From Sporomusa malonica (lineage in GTDB: Bacteria; Bacillota; Negativicutes; Sporomusales; Sporomusaceae), in NCBI RefSeq assembly GCF_041428715.1, contig NZ_CP155572.1: a stretch of DNA of 64,000 nt; one strand, written 5' to 3'. The notes under the pieces are model-generated. The model was not told the origin of the DNA, did no database searches, and saw nothing but the letters and a program-made list of their open reading frames with translations. Shown piece by piece: positions 15,441 to 24,728 of this stretch; within the stretch, counting starts at the first letter, position 1; each line of letters opens with the position of its first letter. A program made the translations under genes and the position numbers.

Positions 15441-16475
15441 ATGAGTTTGCTACAAGAAACATTACTGAGAATTACGGCTCCGGACACTGCTCTGATGCAG
15501 CAGGTACAGGATAGACTGGATGGGCAGCTAAGGCCGGCCGGCAGTCTTGGACGCTTGGAACAAATGGTGCGGCAGTACGCAGGGATAATCGGCCAGTTGC
15601 AGCCTGAGGCGCCTCGCACCTGCATGGTTGTAGCCTCGGCAGATCACGGGGTTGCCAAGCAAGGGATAAGCGCATACCCAGTAGAAACCACCATCCATAT
15701 GACGGCCAATTATCTAATATCAAAAGGCGGCAGTGCGAATGCTTTTGCTAATTTCTGTGGGGCCGATATGGTGGTGGTTGATATGGGAGTAGCTGGTGAC
15801 TTATCGCATGTCCCAGGGCTGTGGCACCGGAAAATAGCCTATGGCACTCAGGATTTTACCCAAGGCCCGGCTATGACACGGGAGCAGGCCGTGCAGGCAA
15901 TAGAAACAGGTATTGAAATTGTCAATGACCGGGTACGGCAGGGGTATACCTGCTTTAGCCTTGGGGAGATGGGGATTGGCAATACGACAGCCAGTGCAAC
16001 CATTGTCGGGGCGTTTACTGGTTTGTCACCCGAACAGGTTACCGGACGGGGTACAGGGATTTCTGACAGCCGGATGCAGGTGAAAATTGATATTGTTCGC
16101 CGCGCGCTGGAATTAAATAAGCCTGATGCCAGGGACGGACTTGATGTTCTGGCTAAGGTGGGAGGGTTTGAAATCGGGGCATTGGCAGGTGTTGTTCTGG
16201 GATGTGCAGCCAACCGGTGTGCCGTTGTGATTGACGGGCTCAATACCACGGCAGCAGCTTTAATTGCCAACGCCATTCACCCCTTGAGCAAAGAGTATAT
16301 GTTTGCTTCTCATCTGTCAGGTGAACCAGCTCACATTATTGCGCTGCGGTATCTTAATCTGGAAGCCTGTCTAGATATGGGGGTACGCCTAGGTGAAGCC
16401 ATTGGGGCCTCAGTAGTTGTTGATATGCTCGAAGTATCCAGCAAGCTGCTAAATAACATGGGGAGGCAAGGCTAA
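15441..16475 (+). CDS. arsA: CobT-family phosphoribosyltransferase, probable ArsA subunit
   Basis: A 344-residue nicotinate-nucleotide:base phosphoribosyltransferase that activates the lower ligand of cobamides to an alpha-riboside phosphate. The CobT blocks are intact: RPAGSLGRLE, ASADHGVAKQGISAYP, YGTQDFTQGPAMT, LGEMGIGNTTASATI (the loop expected to hold the NaMN phosphate) and VRLGEAIGAS, whose Glu aligns with the CobT catalytic base. The ATG at 15441 follows GGGGGG. It is joined by a 1-base overlap (TAATG) to a second CobT homologue. Tandem CobT homologues forming a heterodimer are the ArsAB enzyme of Sporomusa ovata, which makes phenolyl and cresolyl cobamides. Assignment of A versus B follows gene order and is tentative. 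Confidence 0.88.
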   Translation: MSLLQETLLRITAPDTALMQQVQDRLDGQLRPAGSLGRLEQMVRQYAGIIGQLQPEAPRTCMVVASADHGVAKQGISAYPVETTIHMTANYLISKGGSANAFANFCGADMVVVDMGVAGDLSHVPGLWHRKIAYGTQDFTQGPAMTREQAVQAIETGIEIVNDRVRQGYTCFSLGEMGIGNTTASATIVGAFTGLSPEQVTGRGTGISDSRMQVKIDIVRRALELNKPDARDGLDVLAKVGGFEIGALAGVVLGCAANRCAVVIDGLNTTAAALIANAIHPLSKEYMFASHLSGEPAHIIALRYLNLEACLDMGVRLGEAIGASVVVDMLEVSSKLLNNMGRQG

Positions 16476-17530
16476 TGTTTAAAGAGACAATTGCGGCAAT
16501 CAAGCCATTAGATACAGAAGCCATGGAGAGGTGTCAGCTAAGGGTTGACAATTTGACAAAACCATTAAACAGTCTATATTCCTTTGAACATATTGCTTGT
16601 CAGCTGGCAGGCGTCACCGGCAACCCCCGCCCCGGTAGTCTGGAAAAAGCTATTATTATTATGGCTGCAGATAACGGGGTAGCTGCTGAAACTAGCTATG
16701 AGCAGCAGGTGACAACAGCTCAGCGGGTGATTGGCTTCTGCCAGGGCAGTGCGGCCATTAACGTATTTGCTGAGCATGTTCATGCTAGGCCGGTTTTAGT
16801 AGATATCGGCGTTGCCTCAGACCTGCCGGTGCTCTCGGCGATCCGGCATGAAAAACTAGCTTATGGTACAAACAATAGTAGTCAGGGCCCAGCCATGACA
16901 CGGGAACAGGCTGTCCAGGCCATTGAGGTGGGCACAAGGCTGGCCCGCGAAGAAGTTGCCAAAGGTGTACAGATCATAGGCTTAGGTGAGATAGGGATGG
17001 CAGGTATTATTCCAGCTCTTGCTGTTACCGCTTGTTACAGTGAGCAACCGTTGGCCGGATTATCCCAGCAAGAAGCAGCGCTTATTAAGAAAATATTAGA
17101 AGTCAACAGTCCTGACAAAACCCATCCCCTTGATGTATTGACAAAAGTGGGCAGTTTAGCCATAGCTGGGTTAGTAGGTGTCATATTAGGGGCGGCAGCT
17201 GGTCGGGCGGCGGTGGTCTTAGATGGCCTTGCCACTAGCGCGGCGGCACTGATTGCCATTAACCTGGCACCTGGGGTTAAGGACTATTTGATTGGTTCAC
17301 ATTTTGCTGCAGAGCCGGCCCACCAGGCTGCTCTCAATATTATTGGTATACCTGCATATCTAAAGCTTGAGATTAATCTAGGTGAGGGAACAGGTGCTGC
17401 TCTTGGAATGTCGCTCATTAATGCTGCGTTACACATGTTAAATGATATGAAAACCTTTGGCGAGGCCGAAGTCGCTGTGGCGCAAGACGGGCCAGGTGCA
17501 TTAAAGCAAAGCAAGGATGTTAGAGATTAG
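16475..17530 (+). CDS. arsB: Divergent CobT-family protein, probable ArsB subunit
   Basis: A 351-residue paralogue of the preceding gene. It keeps the fold blocks (YGTNNSSQGPAMTREQAVQA, which is nearly shared with its neighbour, and INLGEGTGAALGMS). However, the phosphate loop GEMGIGNTT has become GEIGMAGII, and the base-pocket segment ADHGVA has become ADNGVA. It is therefore unlikely to be a standard CobT on its own. This fits a heterodimeric ArsAB enzyme in which the two subunits specialise. Translation is coupled to the first gene, and its end overlaps the following membrane protein gene. Confidence 0.85.
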   Translation: MFKETIAAIKPLDTEAMERCQLRVDNLTKPLNSLYSFEHIACQLAGVTGNPRPGSLEKAIIIMAADNGVAAETSYEQQVTTAQRVIGFCQGSAAINVFAEHVHARPVLVDIGVASDLPVLSAIRHEKLAYGTNNSSQGPAMTREQAVQAIEVGTRLAREEVAKGVQIIGLGEIGMAGIIPALAVTACYSEQPLAGLSQQEAALIKKILEVNSPDKTHPLDVLTKVGSLAIAGLVGVILGAAAGRAAVVLDGLATSAAALIAINLAPGVKDYLIGSHFAAEPAHQAALNIIGIPAYLKLEINLGEGTGAALGMSLINAALHMLNDMKTFGEAEVAVAQDGPGALKQSKDVRD

Positions 17531-19343
17531 GCTAACGATGGCAAACGCATATGGTTTTTGGGTACTATGGATTGGTACAGTAGCCTCCTTGTTGTTTAAA
17601 TCTGTCCTGCTTATAGGGGTTGTGAACTATACCGAATTTTTTAAAGCCGCTTTCTGGGATGTTTGCTCTGTTGTCCCCACATATACTGTCTATCTGGCTT
17701 TTTTAGTCATTCTCTTGTCGACCTGCTTTTTGCTGCCGCGCCGCTGTCGTCTATGGTTTTTGCTTGCAGTCAACTGCGGGCTTTCTTTTATATTTCTCTT
17801 TGATTTATGGCATTTCAGAGCTTTCGGTACTTTTCTATCAGTCCATGTGGTAAGTCAGGCTGCCAACCTCCAAAACCTTGGCAGCAGCGTACTGTCGATG
17901 AGCCGGGAAGAGGATGTCCTGCTGTTTTTGGATATCCCTCTCTTATTGGTTGGTGCCTTATTTGGCCATAAACGCCACTGGCAGACCGCTCAGAGCAAAC
18001 GGCTATATTGGCTCTTGACAGGTGCTGGTGCAATCTATCTGCTTTATGCCCATTATGTGTTTGATATCTCAGCAGAGCGCGGGCAAAAGCAGTTCCTGTT
18101 TGCCATGTGTTGGGCTCCCAGCCAGACTGTTACCGGGTTATCGCCTTTGGGATATCATGCTTTTGATGTCTATAACTATCTTGCGGAATGTCGGACGCTG
18201 GTGCTGAGTAATCAAGAAAAAGAGGGGATCGAAGCCTGGTACAGTCAGAAAAGGGAAGTGCTGCCAGCTAATGAGTATAAAGGGCTATTTAAAGGGAAAA
18301 ACCTTATCTTTATCCAGGTTGAATCCCTAGAGAGCTTTTATTTGAAAAACTTATTAAACGGTCAGGAGATTACACCTAACCTTAATAAGCTGCTCAGTAA
18401 CAGCCTCTATTTCTCTAATTTTTATGAACAGGTCAGCAATGGCACCACCGCTGATGCTGAGTTTATGGCGAATACTTCCATCTATCCCTTGCGCCGGGGA
18501 ACTGAGTATTTTCGCTATCCCAATAATACATACAATTCGCTGCCCAAGCTGCTCGCCAAGCGAGGCTATTCAACGTTGGCCATTCACCCTGACAACAAAG
18601 CGTACTGGAACTGGCAGTACAACATGGAGTCAATTGGCTATGACCTATGTCTGGATTCTTCAAACTTTGTTATGGATGAACAAATCGGGTTAGGGCTAAG
18701 TGACGGCTCTTTTTTTCGTCAGACATTGCCGATTATCCGAGAGCAAAAGCCGCCATTTTTGACGTTTATGATTACCCTGACAAACCATAGTACCTATGAA
18801 CTTCCCGATAAATATAAGGAGCTTGTACTAGACGAAAAATTTGCAGGAACAATGCTGGGGAAAAGCTTTCACACGGTGCATTACACCGACCAACAAATAG
18901 GAAAATTGCTGACCAACCTGGATGAAAGCAAATTATTGGATAATACTGTTGTTATTATTTATGGCGATCATACTGGTGTACATAAACTATATCCCCACCA
19001 GATAAATAGTATTATACCTGCTGAAGACTGGTGGCTTGATAATCATCGACAAATCCCCCTGATTATTTTCCAGAAGGGGCTAGTCGGACAGGAAATAAAA
19101 ATCAGAGGTGGTCATATCGATATATTACCGACAGTGGCCTATCTGATGGGGGTCGACGAAGAGGCATATGGTCATACTGCTATGGGGCGAAATCTGCTCA
19201 ATACTGGCAAAGATTTCGCTGTGCTGGCTGACGGACAGTTTGTTGGTTATGCGGCAAGCGAGCAGGAAAAGGAGCAGGCCGTTCAAGGCTGGGAGCTGGC
19301 AGACAAAATTATTAGCAGCAGTTATTTTGGTACACGAGACTGA
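17517..19343 (+). CDS. LTA-synthase-like sulfatase-fold phosphoglycerol transferase
   Basis: A 608-residue membrane enzyme with about five N-terminal helices (residues 12-35, 55-75, 80-97, 133-150 and 165-182). A large extracytoplasmic alkaline-phosphatase-fold domain follows from about 255. NLIFIQVESLES supplies the metal Glu, NGTTADAEF the nucleophile Thr (about residue 311), and IYGDHTGVHK the late metal ligands. Family members transfer phosphoglycerol from lipids to teichoic acid or glucans. In a diderm host an envelope-glycan substrate is more likely. ATGs at 17517 and 17538 are both possible, with weak ribosome sites. It overlaps arsB and may be driven by the B12-controlled promoter. 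Confidence 0.85.
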   Translation: MLEIRLTMANAYGFWVLWIGTVASLLFKSVLLIGVVNYTEFFKAAFWDVCSVVPTYTVYLAFLVILLSTCFLLPRRCRLWFLLAVNCGLSFIFLFDLWHFRAFGTFLSVHVVSQAANLQNLGSSVLSMSREEDVLLFLDIPLLLVGALFGHKRHWQTAQSKRLYWLLTGAGAIYLLYAHYVFDISAERGQKQFLFAMCWAPSQTVTGLSPLGYHAFDVYNYLAECRTLVLSNQEKEGIEAWYSQKREVLPANEYKGLFKGKNLIFIQVESLESFYLKNLLNGQEITPNLNKLLSNSLYFSNFYEQVSNGTTADAEFMANTSIYPLRRGTEYFRYPNNTYNSLPKLLAKRGYSTLAIHPDNKAYWNWQYNMESIGYDLCLDSSNFVMDEQIGLGLSDGSFFRQTLPIIREQKPPFLTFMITLTNHSTYELPDKYKELVLDEKFAGTMLGKSFHTVHYTDQQIGKLLTNLDESKLLDNTVVIIYGDHTGVHKLYPHQINSIIPAEDWWLDNHRQIPLIIFQKGLVGQEIKIRGGHIDILPTVAYLMGVDEEAYGHTAMGRNLLNTGKDFAVLADGQFVGYAASEQEKEQAVQGWELADKIISSSYFGTRD

Positions 19344-19439
19344 GGGGAGCTTGCTTCACCCTGAATTTCTGGCAGCTATGCATGCAAGAAGAACAGCAGG
19401 TGGTATTTTGTGAAAATTGTATTGATGTTTGCATGAGTG

Positions 19440-19500
19440 ATCCGTTCCGGATTGTAACGTGGAACACGTTATAATCATCAGGAACGGATTTGTTTTTTTT
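19440..19500 (+). terminator. Long rho-independent terminator
   Basis: ATCCGTTCC pairs with GGAACGGAT, enclosing a second stem GATTGTAACGTG with CACGTTATAATC, and is followed by TTGTTTTTTTT. It ends the arsAB / phosphoglycerol transferase operon. The rest of 19344-19786 is AT-rich spacer with no gene I can support. Confidence 0.9.
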
Positions 19501-19786
19501 AAATATTTCCATGATATAGTATTATTTTTCATGATGTGGAATGAAACGTGGCAGGTATTTTAAAAATCTTGTCAAATTATTAGTTTCTGTTGTCATCTGT
19601 CTTGATCATTAAACGCAGATGTTTTAAATCAGGACTAACAGGCTCCAATTCTGGCAGGGGATATAATCCCAGAAAGCAATGTGAAAAAAACACAAAAAAA
19701 TCTAAATTTTTTCGTATTTTTAATATATATTAGTCATGCTAGTATGGTAGTGTGTGATTGTGGAGACGAAGGAGGCTGCCGGAAAG

Positions 19787-20503
19787 TTGCTGATTATAGA
19801 GCAAAACCCTCACGAGTCAATTCGCGAGTATGTATACAGGTTTTTGAAGTTAAATATTATAGATCTCAACCTTCCGCCAGGGCAAAGTATTTCGGAACAA
19901 GATGTGGCAACTCAATTAAGGGTCAGCCGCACTCCGGTAAGAGAAGCTTTTATCAAGCTGTCACAGGAGAATCTATTAGATATTATTCCACAAAAGGGAA
20001 CCTATGTTTCCTTAATTGACACAGATCAAGTCGAAGAGTCTAAGTTTGCTAGGGAAACGCTGGAAAAAGAGGTTATTCAGCAGGCTTGTGCTGATTTTCC
20101 CAGTGAGGAATTATTTCAACTACAATCTTGCTTAGCACTCCAAGAGTTATGTATCAGCGAAAAAAACTATCATCGCTTTTTTGAACTTGATGAAAATATG
20201 CATAGCATTATTTTCAAGGGGTGCAAGAAGGCTCGCATCTGGAATATGCTGCAGCTGATGAATGCACACTACAATCGGGTTCGCATACTGAATCTTAAAG
20301 GAAAGGAATTTGAATGGGATCAGCTGCTTGAACAGCACCGCGAGCTTGTTAAAGCTATTCGGGAAAAAGACGTAGCCTTGGGCAAAAGGACAATTGATTT
20401 GCACCTAAATAAAGTAGTTGTTGATTTGGAGCACTTAAGAAAAGAACAGGGACATTATTTTTTGACGACTAAACAGCAAGTATTTACTGTGACTAACAAG
20501 TAG
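19787..20503 (+). CDS. GntR-family (FadR/FCD) regulator of the hexuronate cluster
   Basis: About 238 residues. A winged-helix DNA-binding domain lies at residues 8-70 (PPGQSISEQDVATQLRVSRT, then PVREAFIKLSQENLLDIIPQKGTYVS). An all-helical FCD ligand domain follows, with the metal-binding-type His/Asp positions in ELDENMHSIIF and the late EQHRELVKAI. FCD regulators bind small acids such as hexuronates. The TTG at 19787 is preferred since AAGGAGG at 19769-19775 lies upstream; an upstream GTG at 19754 would be inside the leader. It sits 12 bases before uxuA and probably controls this cluster in the manner of UxuR/ExuR. Confidence 0.85.
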   Translation: MLIIEQNPHESIREYVYRFLKLNIIDLNLPPGQSISEQDVATQLRVSRTPVREAFIKLSQENLLDIIPQKGTYVSLIDTDQVEESKFARETLEKEVIQQACADFPSEELFQLQSCLALQELCISEKNYHRFFELDENMHSIIFKGCKKARIWNMLQLMNAHYNRVRILNLKGKEFEWDQLLEQHRELVKAIREKDVALGKRTIDLHLNKVVVDLEHLRKEQGHYFLTTKQQVFTVTNK

Positions 20504-20515
20504 GAGGATGTTATT

Positions 20516-21607
20516 ATGCTAATGTCTTTTCGATGGTATGGTAATAAGCTGGATAAAATTCCGCTCAAGTATATCAGACAAATTCCAGGTATGAAAAATG
20601 TGGTCAGTGCCATATACCATATCCCTGTGGGCGAAGTGTGGCCTTATGAGGATATCCTGGAGATTAAAAATCAGATTGAAGCAGCCGGTCTCACGTTTAA
20701 GACTGTTGAAAGCGTAAACGTTCATGAGGATATCAAACTTGGCCTGGCGACCCGTGACCGTTATATCGAAAATTACTGTATTACATTAAAGAATCTGGCT
20801 AAAGCAGGTGTCGATGTAGTCTGCTACAACTTTATGCCGGTCTTTGACTGGACGCGGACCGAATTGGCGAAAGAGCTGCCTGATGGTTCTACTGCTCTTT
20901 TTTATGACGAGAATATTATCCGCAACCTAGAACCTTCAAAGATGGTTGAGGAAATGGAAAAAGGATCTAATGGTTTTGAACTTCCAGGCTGGGAGAAAAG
21001 CCGTTTAGCCTCCCTTAAACAGTCATTTGAGTTATATAGAGATATCGATGAAGAAAAATTGTTTGCAAACCTCAAATATTTCCTGGAAGGCATTATTCCC
21101 ACTGCCGAAGAGTGTGGCATTAAAATGGCCATTCATCCGGATGATCCCCCCTGGTCTGTGTTTGGTCTGCCGCGAATTGTAACCTGCAAGGAAAACCTTG
21201 AACGAATTGTCAAGCTTGTTGACAGCCCGTCTAATGGTCTTGCGCTGTGCAGTGGTTCGCTGGGAGCAAATCCGAATAATAACATTCCAGAGATTTTTGG
21301 TCACTTTGCTCAAATAGGTCGTCTCCATTTTGCCCATGTGCGCAACATTAAGATTTATGAGCCAGGTGTGTTCAGTGAAGTTGCGCATAAAGACGATACT
21401 TCCTCGCTTGATATGTACGCTATTATGAAAGCGCTCCATGATGCAGGTTTTACCGGTCCGCTGCGTCCTGACCACGGTAGGATGGTGTGGGGTGAGGAAG
21501 GCATGCCAGGTTACGGTCTCTACGACAGGGCGATGGGTGCTGTATACCTATATGGCTTGTGGGATGCGATCGACAGGTGTTCCAAAGGTTCCTTTTCCGC
21601 TAAATGA
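20516..21607 (+). CDS. uxuA: Mannonate dehydratase
   Basis: A 363-residue UxuA-family enzyme, a TIM barrel of the xylose-isomerase-like superfamily that dehydrates D-mannonate to 2-keto-3-deoxygluconate. The N-terminal MSFRWYGNKLDKIPLKYIRQ and IPVGEVWPYEDI, the metal-site segment MAIHPDDPPWSVFGLPRI, and LRPDHGRMVWGE near the C-terminus are typical. AGGAGG precedes the ATG at 20516; a second in-frame ATG lies two codons on. It is the first enzyme gene after the GntR gene and is followed by TRAP transporter genes and a fructuronate reductase. Confidence 0.95.
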   Translation: MLMSFRWYGNKLDKIPLKYIRQIPGMKNVVSAIYHIPVGEVWPYEDILEIKNQIEAAGLTFKTVESVNVHEDIKLGLATRDRYIENYCITLKNLAKAGVDVVCYNFMPVFDWTRTELAKELPDGSTALFYDENIIRNLEPSKMVEEMEKGSNGFELPGWEKSRLASLKQSFELYRDIDEEKLFANLKYFLEGIIPTAEECGIKMAIHPDDPPWSVFGLPRIVTCKENLERIVKLVDSPSNGLALCSGSLGANPNNNIPEIFGHFAQIGRLHFAHVRNIKIYEPGVFSEVAHKDDTSSLDMYAIMKALHDAGFTGPLRPDHGRMVWGEEGMPGYGLYDRAMGAVYLYGLWDAIDRCSKGSFSAK

Positions 21608-21626
21608 TGATTAAGGAGGCAAAGAC

Positions 21627-22148
21627 TTGGAATCTCTAAAAAAAGTTGCTTTAAAAATTGACACGCTATTTGAAACTTGCGCAATATTTGCTTTGCTTGG
21701 TGTTATTATCGTCATGGCTGTTCAGGTATTGACTCGCAAACTGTTTAACTTTGTTTTTTTCTGGTCAGAAGAAGCCATTCTGTTGTGTCTGGTATGGTTT
21801 GCTTTTATGGGTATTGCCATTGGCTTCCGCGAGGGTGTGCATATGGGCGTCGAAGCGTTGACTGACCGCATGTCTCCTAGGGTTAACTTCTGGCTTGACA
21901 AGTGGATTGAGATAATGGGACTTCTCTACGGCTTATACTTTGTTGTCTACGGCTGGGAGTTTACTGTACTCATGTTTGACTCCACCCTGCCGGCCACCAA
22001 ATTGCCTAACAGCATTGTGTATCTGGTTATGCCAGTAAGCGGCCTTATGGTTTGCGCTTATTCGCTCTTGCACCTTGCCGGCATTGATACCAAGCGCCAC
22101 ACAGGTTCTGATCTTGAGATTGGCGGAGACATGGAGGGCAAAGCGTAA
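21627..22148 (+). CDS. TRAP transporter small permease (DctQ)
   Basis: A 173-residue, four-helix membrane subunit. The family motif is visible around residues 47-80 (WSEEAILLCLVWFAFMGIAI, then FREGVHMGVEAL). It pairs with the large permease, whose ATG overlaps its stop by one base. It starts with TTG after AAGGAGG. The C-terminus is an acidic cytoplasmic tail (SDLEIGGDMEGKA). It acts in Na+-driven uptake of an organic acid, here probably a hexuronate or aldonate. Confidence 0.92.
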   Translation: MESLKKVALKIDTLFETCAIFALLGVIIVMAVQVLTRKLFNFVFFWSEEAILLCLVWFAFMGIAIGFREGVHMGVEALTDRMSPRVNFWLDKWIEIMGLLYGLYFVVYGWEFTVLMFDSTLPATKLPNSIVYLVMPVSGLMVCAYSLLHLAGIDTKRHTGSDLEIGGDMEGKA

Positions 22149-23440
22149 TGGACGTAAATGATATTGCAGTATGGCTGCTGGGAATTAGCTTTATTGGAAC
22201 CGTACTTCTTAAACTGCCTGTAGCCCAGGCGTTATTTGCCTCATCTTTGTTAACCATGATATTTCTTGATGTTCCCCTTCCTACTATTGGGCAGCAAATG
22301 ATTAACGGTGTTAGCACCTTCTCCTTGTTAGCTATTCCGTTTTTTATTCTTACCGGCCAAATCATGGGTGAAGGCGGCTTGGCTCAGCGACTGGTCAATT
22401 TCGCCAGTCTGTTGGTAGGCAGGATTCGTGGTGGTCTTGCGTTGGTAAACTGTATTGCCTGCATGTTTTTTGGCAATATTTCTGGCTCAGCCGGTGCTGA
22501 CGCTGCTTCTGTCGGTTCAGTTATGATCCCGGCCATGAAGAAAAAAGGCTATGATGCCGACTATGCGGTTGGTCTTACCATTTCTTCAGCCATCCAAGGT
22601 GTTGTTGTACCGCCTAGCCATAACTTAGTATTGTACTCTATCGTTGCTGGTGGTATTTCTATTAAGAGTTTGTTTCTTGGCGGTATTGTTCCCGGTTTTA
22701 TTTTACTTGGTTCACTTATGACTGTAGCTTATTTAATGGCCAAGCAACGTAATTACCCAATCAGTGATCCAGTTGACAGAAAAGATATACCTCGTATTGT
22801 ATTTGACGGACTGTTATCTATTTCACCGGCCTTCATTATCCTTGGTGGTATTATTTCTGGGGTGTTTACTGCCACTGAATCAGGGGCTTTGGCGGTTGTC
22901 TATTCCTTTATTCTGGCTTTCGGCTTTTACCGTGATGTACCGGTAACACGTATGTGGAGTGTGCTTAAACGTACTTTGCGTACGGTATTGATGGTGTACT
23001 TCCTAATTGCCGCATCGGCTGCCTTTGGCTATGTAATGGCCTACCTCAGCATACCTGATATGATTACCTCTTGGTTTTTGAGTATATCAGACAATAAATA
23101 TGTTATCTTAATGCTTATGAACATCTTGCTCATAATTTTGGGCGGGCCGATGGATATGGCACCGATGATTCTGATTTTGACACCTGTCCTGCTGCCAGTA
23201 GCGGTAGCGTTTGGCATGGATCCGGTTCACTTTGGTCTTATGCTGGTATTTAATGCCGGAATAGGATTATTGACGCCTCCGGTTGGAACAGTATTGTTTA
23301 TCGGCTGCGCTATCGGCGGCGTCAGTATATCCCAAGGTACGAAAGCCATGATGCCATTCTTCTATGCTATGCTGGTAGTTCTGGTCCTAATCACCTATGT
23401 TCCGCAAACTGTTCTATGGCTGCCATCTCTCTTTAAATAG
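22148..23440 (+). CDS. TRAP transporter large permease (DctM)
   Basis: A 430-residue membrane protein with about 12 helices. DctM signatures are visible: FSLLAIPFFILTGQIMGEGG (about residues 60-79), NISGSAGADAASVGSVMIPA, VPPSHNLVLYSIVAGG and MNILLIILGGPMDMAPMILI. It forms the ion-coupled translocation path with the small subunit. There is a one-base overlap with the preceding gene. A 98-base gap follows, containing the palindrome GTTTGCAAAC (23453-23462), before the binding protein. Confidence 0.95.
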   Translation: MDVNDIAVWLLGISFIGTVLLKLPVAQALFASSLLTMIFLDVPLPTIGQQMINGVSTFSLLAIPFFILTGQIMGEGGLAQRLVNFASLLVGRIRGGLALVNCIACMFFGNISGSAGADAASVGSVMIPAMKKKGYDADYAVGLTISSAIQGVVVPPSHNLVLYSIVAGGISIKSLFLGGIVPGFILLGSLMTVAYLMAKQRNYPISDPVDRKDIPRIVFDGLLSISPAFIILGGIISGVFTATESGALAVVYSFILAFGFYRDVPVTRMWSVLKRTLRTVLMVYFLIAASAAFGYVMAYLSIPDMITSWFLSISDNKYVILMLMNILLIILGGPMDMAPMILILTPVLLPVAVAFGMDPVHFGLMLVFNAGIGLLTPPVGTVLFIGCAIGGVSISQGTKAMMPFFYAMLVVLVLITYVPQTVLWLPSLFK

Positions 23441-23538
23441 AGTCTAATTAGGGTTTGCAAACGGATGGCAGAGGGGGCGATTTGTACAGAAACTGTCACG
23501 CTTTATAGGTATCCGTACTAATATTAAGGGGGAGAACA

Positions 23539-24558
23539 ATGAAAAGTAAAAAATGGTTAGCAGCATGTTTAGCAGTTGTATTAGGGGCAGGCGTTGTAGT
23601 CTCAGGCTGCGGCGGTGCTAAAAAAGACGCACCTGCAGGTGACGCTCAGAAACCTAAGTACACTTTCCGTTTGGCAGAAGCCCATCCATCCGATTATCCG
23701 ACGACTCTTGGTGACAAAAAATTTGCCGAGCTGGTAAATGAAAGAAGTAAAGGTCGCATTCAAATAAAAGTATTTGATTCTGCTCAGCTTGGTGATGAGA
23801 AGTCAGTTGTTCAGCAGATTCAAATGGGTTCTCTTGAATTCACCCGGGTAAGTACTGGTAACCTGGCCGAGTTTAATAAGGCATTTGGTGTTTATTCCCT
23901 GCCGTATATCTTTAATGATGATGCCCATGTATGGAGATACCTTGACAGCGAATCAGGTAAGCAAATGTTAGCCAGCCTTGATAAATCCAAGATGGTGGGA
24001 CTTGCCTACTATAGCTCAGGCTCACGCAGCTTTTACACCAAAAACCCTGTTAAGTCGCCTGATGATTTAAAGGGTATGAAAATCCGTGTTATTCAAAACG
24101 CTATCAACATCGACCTGATGAAAGCCTTTGGTGCTAGTGCAACTCCGATGGCCTATGGTGAAGTATTCAGCGCCCTGCAGACAGGGGTTATCGACGGTGC
24201 TGAGAACAATGCTCCCAGCTACCTGACTGCCAGCCACAATCAGGCTGTAAAAAACTATGTTTTGGATAGCCATCAAAGAGTTCCTGAAGTGTTGATGATG
24301 AGCAAGCTTGCTTGGGACAAACTGTCTGAAGAAGATCGCGCGCTTATCAAACAAGCAGCTCAAGATTCTGTCCCATATCAAAAAGAACAATGGAACAAGT
24401 TTGAAAAAGACGCTATGGATAAGCTTATTAAGAGCGGCGTAGTTGTTACTGAAGTTAAAGACGTTAAACCTTGGCAGAATGCTGCCAAGCCAGTTATTGA
24501 TAAATACGGCGTTGACTTCAAAGCCGAACTGGAAGCTATCCAAAAATTAGCTAAATAG
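23539..24558 (+). CDS. TRAP transporter solute-binding protein (DctP)
   Basis: A 339-residue secreted binding protein with a lipobox VVSGC near residue 24, so it is probably lipid-anchored. DctP family positions are visible: YTFRLAEAHPSDYPTTLGDK, the carboxylate-binding Arg in LKGMKIRVIQN, and SALQTGVIDGAENNAPSY. GGGGGAG precedes the ATG. The order permease-permease-binding protein differs from the common P-Q-M order. The cluster context (uxuA, uxuB) points to mannonate, fructuronate or glucuronate as ligand, by inference. Confidence 0.93.
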   Translation: MKSKKWLAACLAVVLGAGVVVSGCGGAKKDAPAGDAQKPKYTFRLAEAHPSDYPTTLGDKKFAELVNERSKGRIQIKVFDSAQLGDEKSVVQQIQMGSLEFTRVSTGNLAEFNKAFGVYSLPYIFNDDAHVWRYLDSESGKQMLASLDKSKMVGLAYYSSGSRSFYTKNPVKSPDDLKGMKIRVIQNAINIDLMKAFGASATPMAYGEVFSALQTGVIDGAENNAPSYLTASHNQAVKNYVLDSHQRVPEVLMMSKLAWDKLSEEDRALIKQAAQDSVPYQKEQWNKFEKDAMDKLIKSGVVVTEVKDVKPWQNAAKPVIDKYGVDFKAELEAIQKLAK

Positions 24559-24584
24559 TAGAGTGTAAAAAAGTATATGTGCGG

Positions 24585-24613
24585 CGGCTGTTCATCCAAA
24601 TGATGAACAGCCG
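24585..24613 (+). terminator. Hairpin between the TRAP genes and uxuB
   Basis: CGGCTGTTCATC pairs with GATGAACAGCCG around CAAAT (12 bp). Only three T residues follow. It may be a partial terminator or a 3' stabiliser that sets the TRAP binding protein apart from uxuB. Confidence 0.6.
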
Positions 24614-24728
24614 TTTGCTTACTAATTTGTGGTAATTGGCAGGTATGGTATAGTTGTCCTGTGCTAATAATTTTAGCAGTAGTATTTGGCTTTTCAAACA
24701 GGTAACAAGAGAAGAAGGGAGTCAACTA

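Noticed and set aside
19681..20019. Separate reading frame overlapping the GntR gene
   Set aside because: Its translation has no family features, and the overlapping frame from 19787 encodes a clear GntR winged helix.
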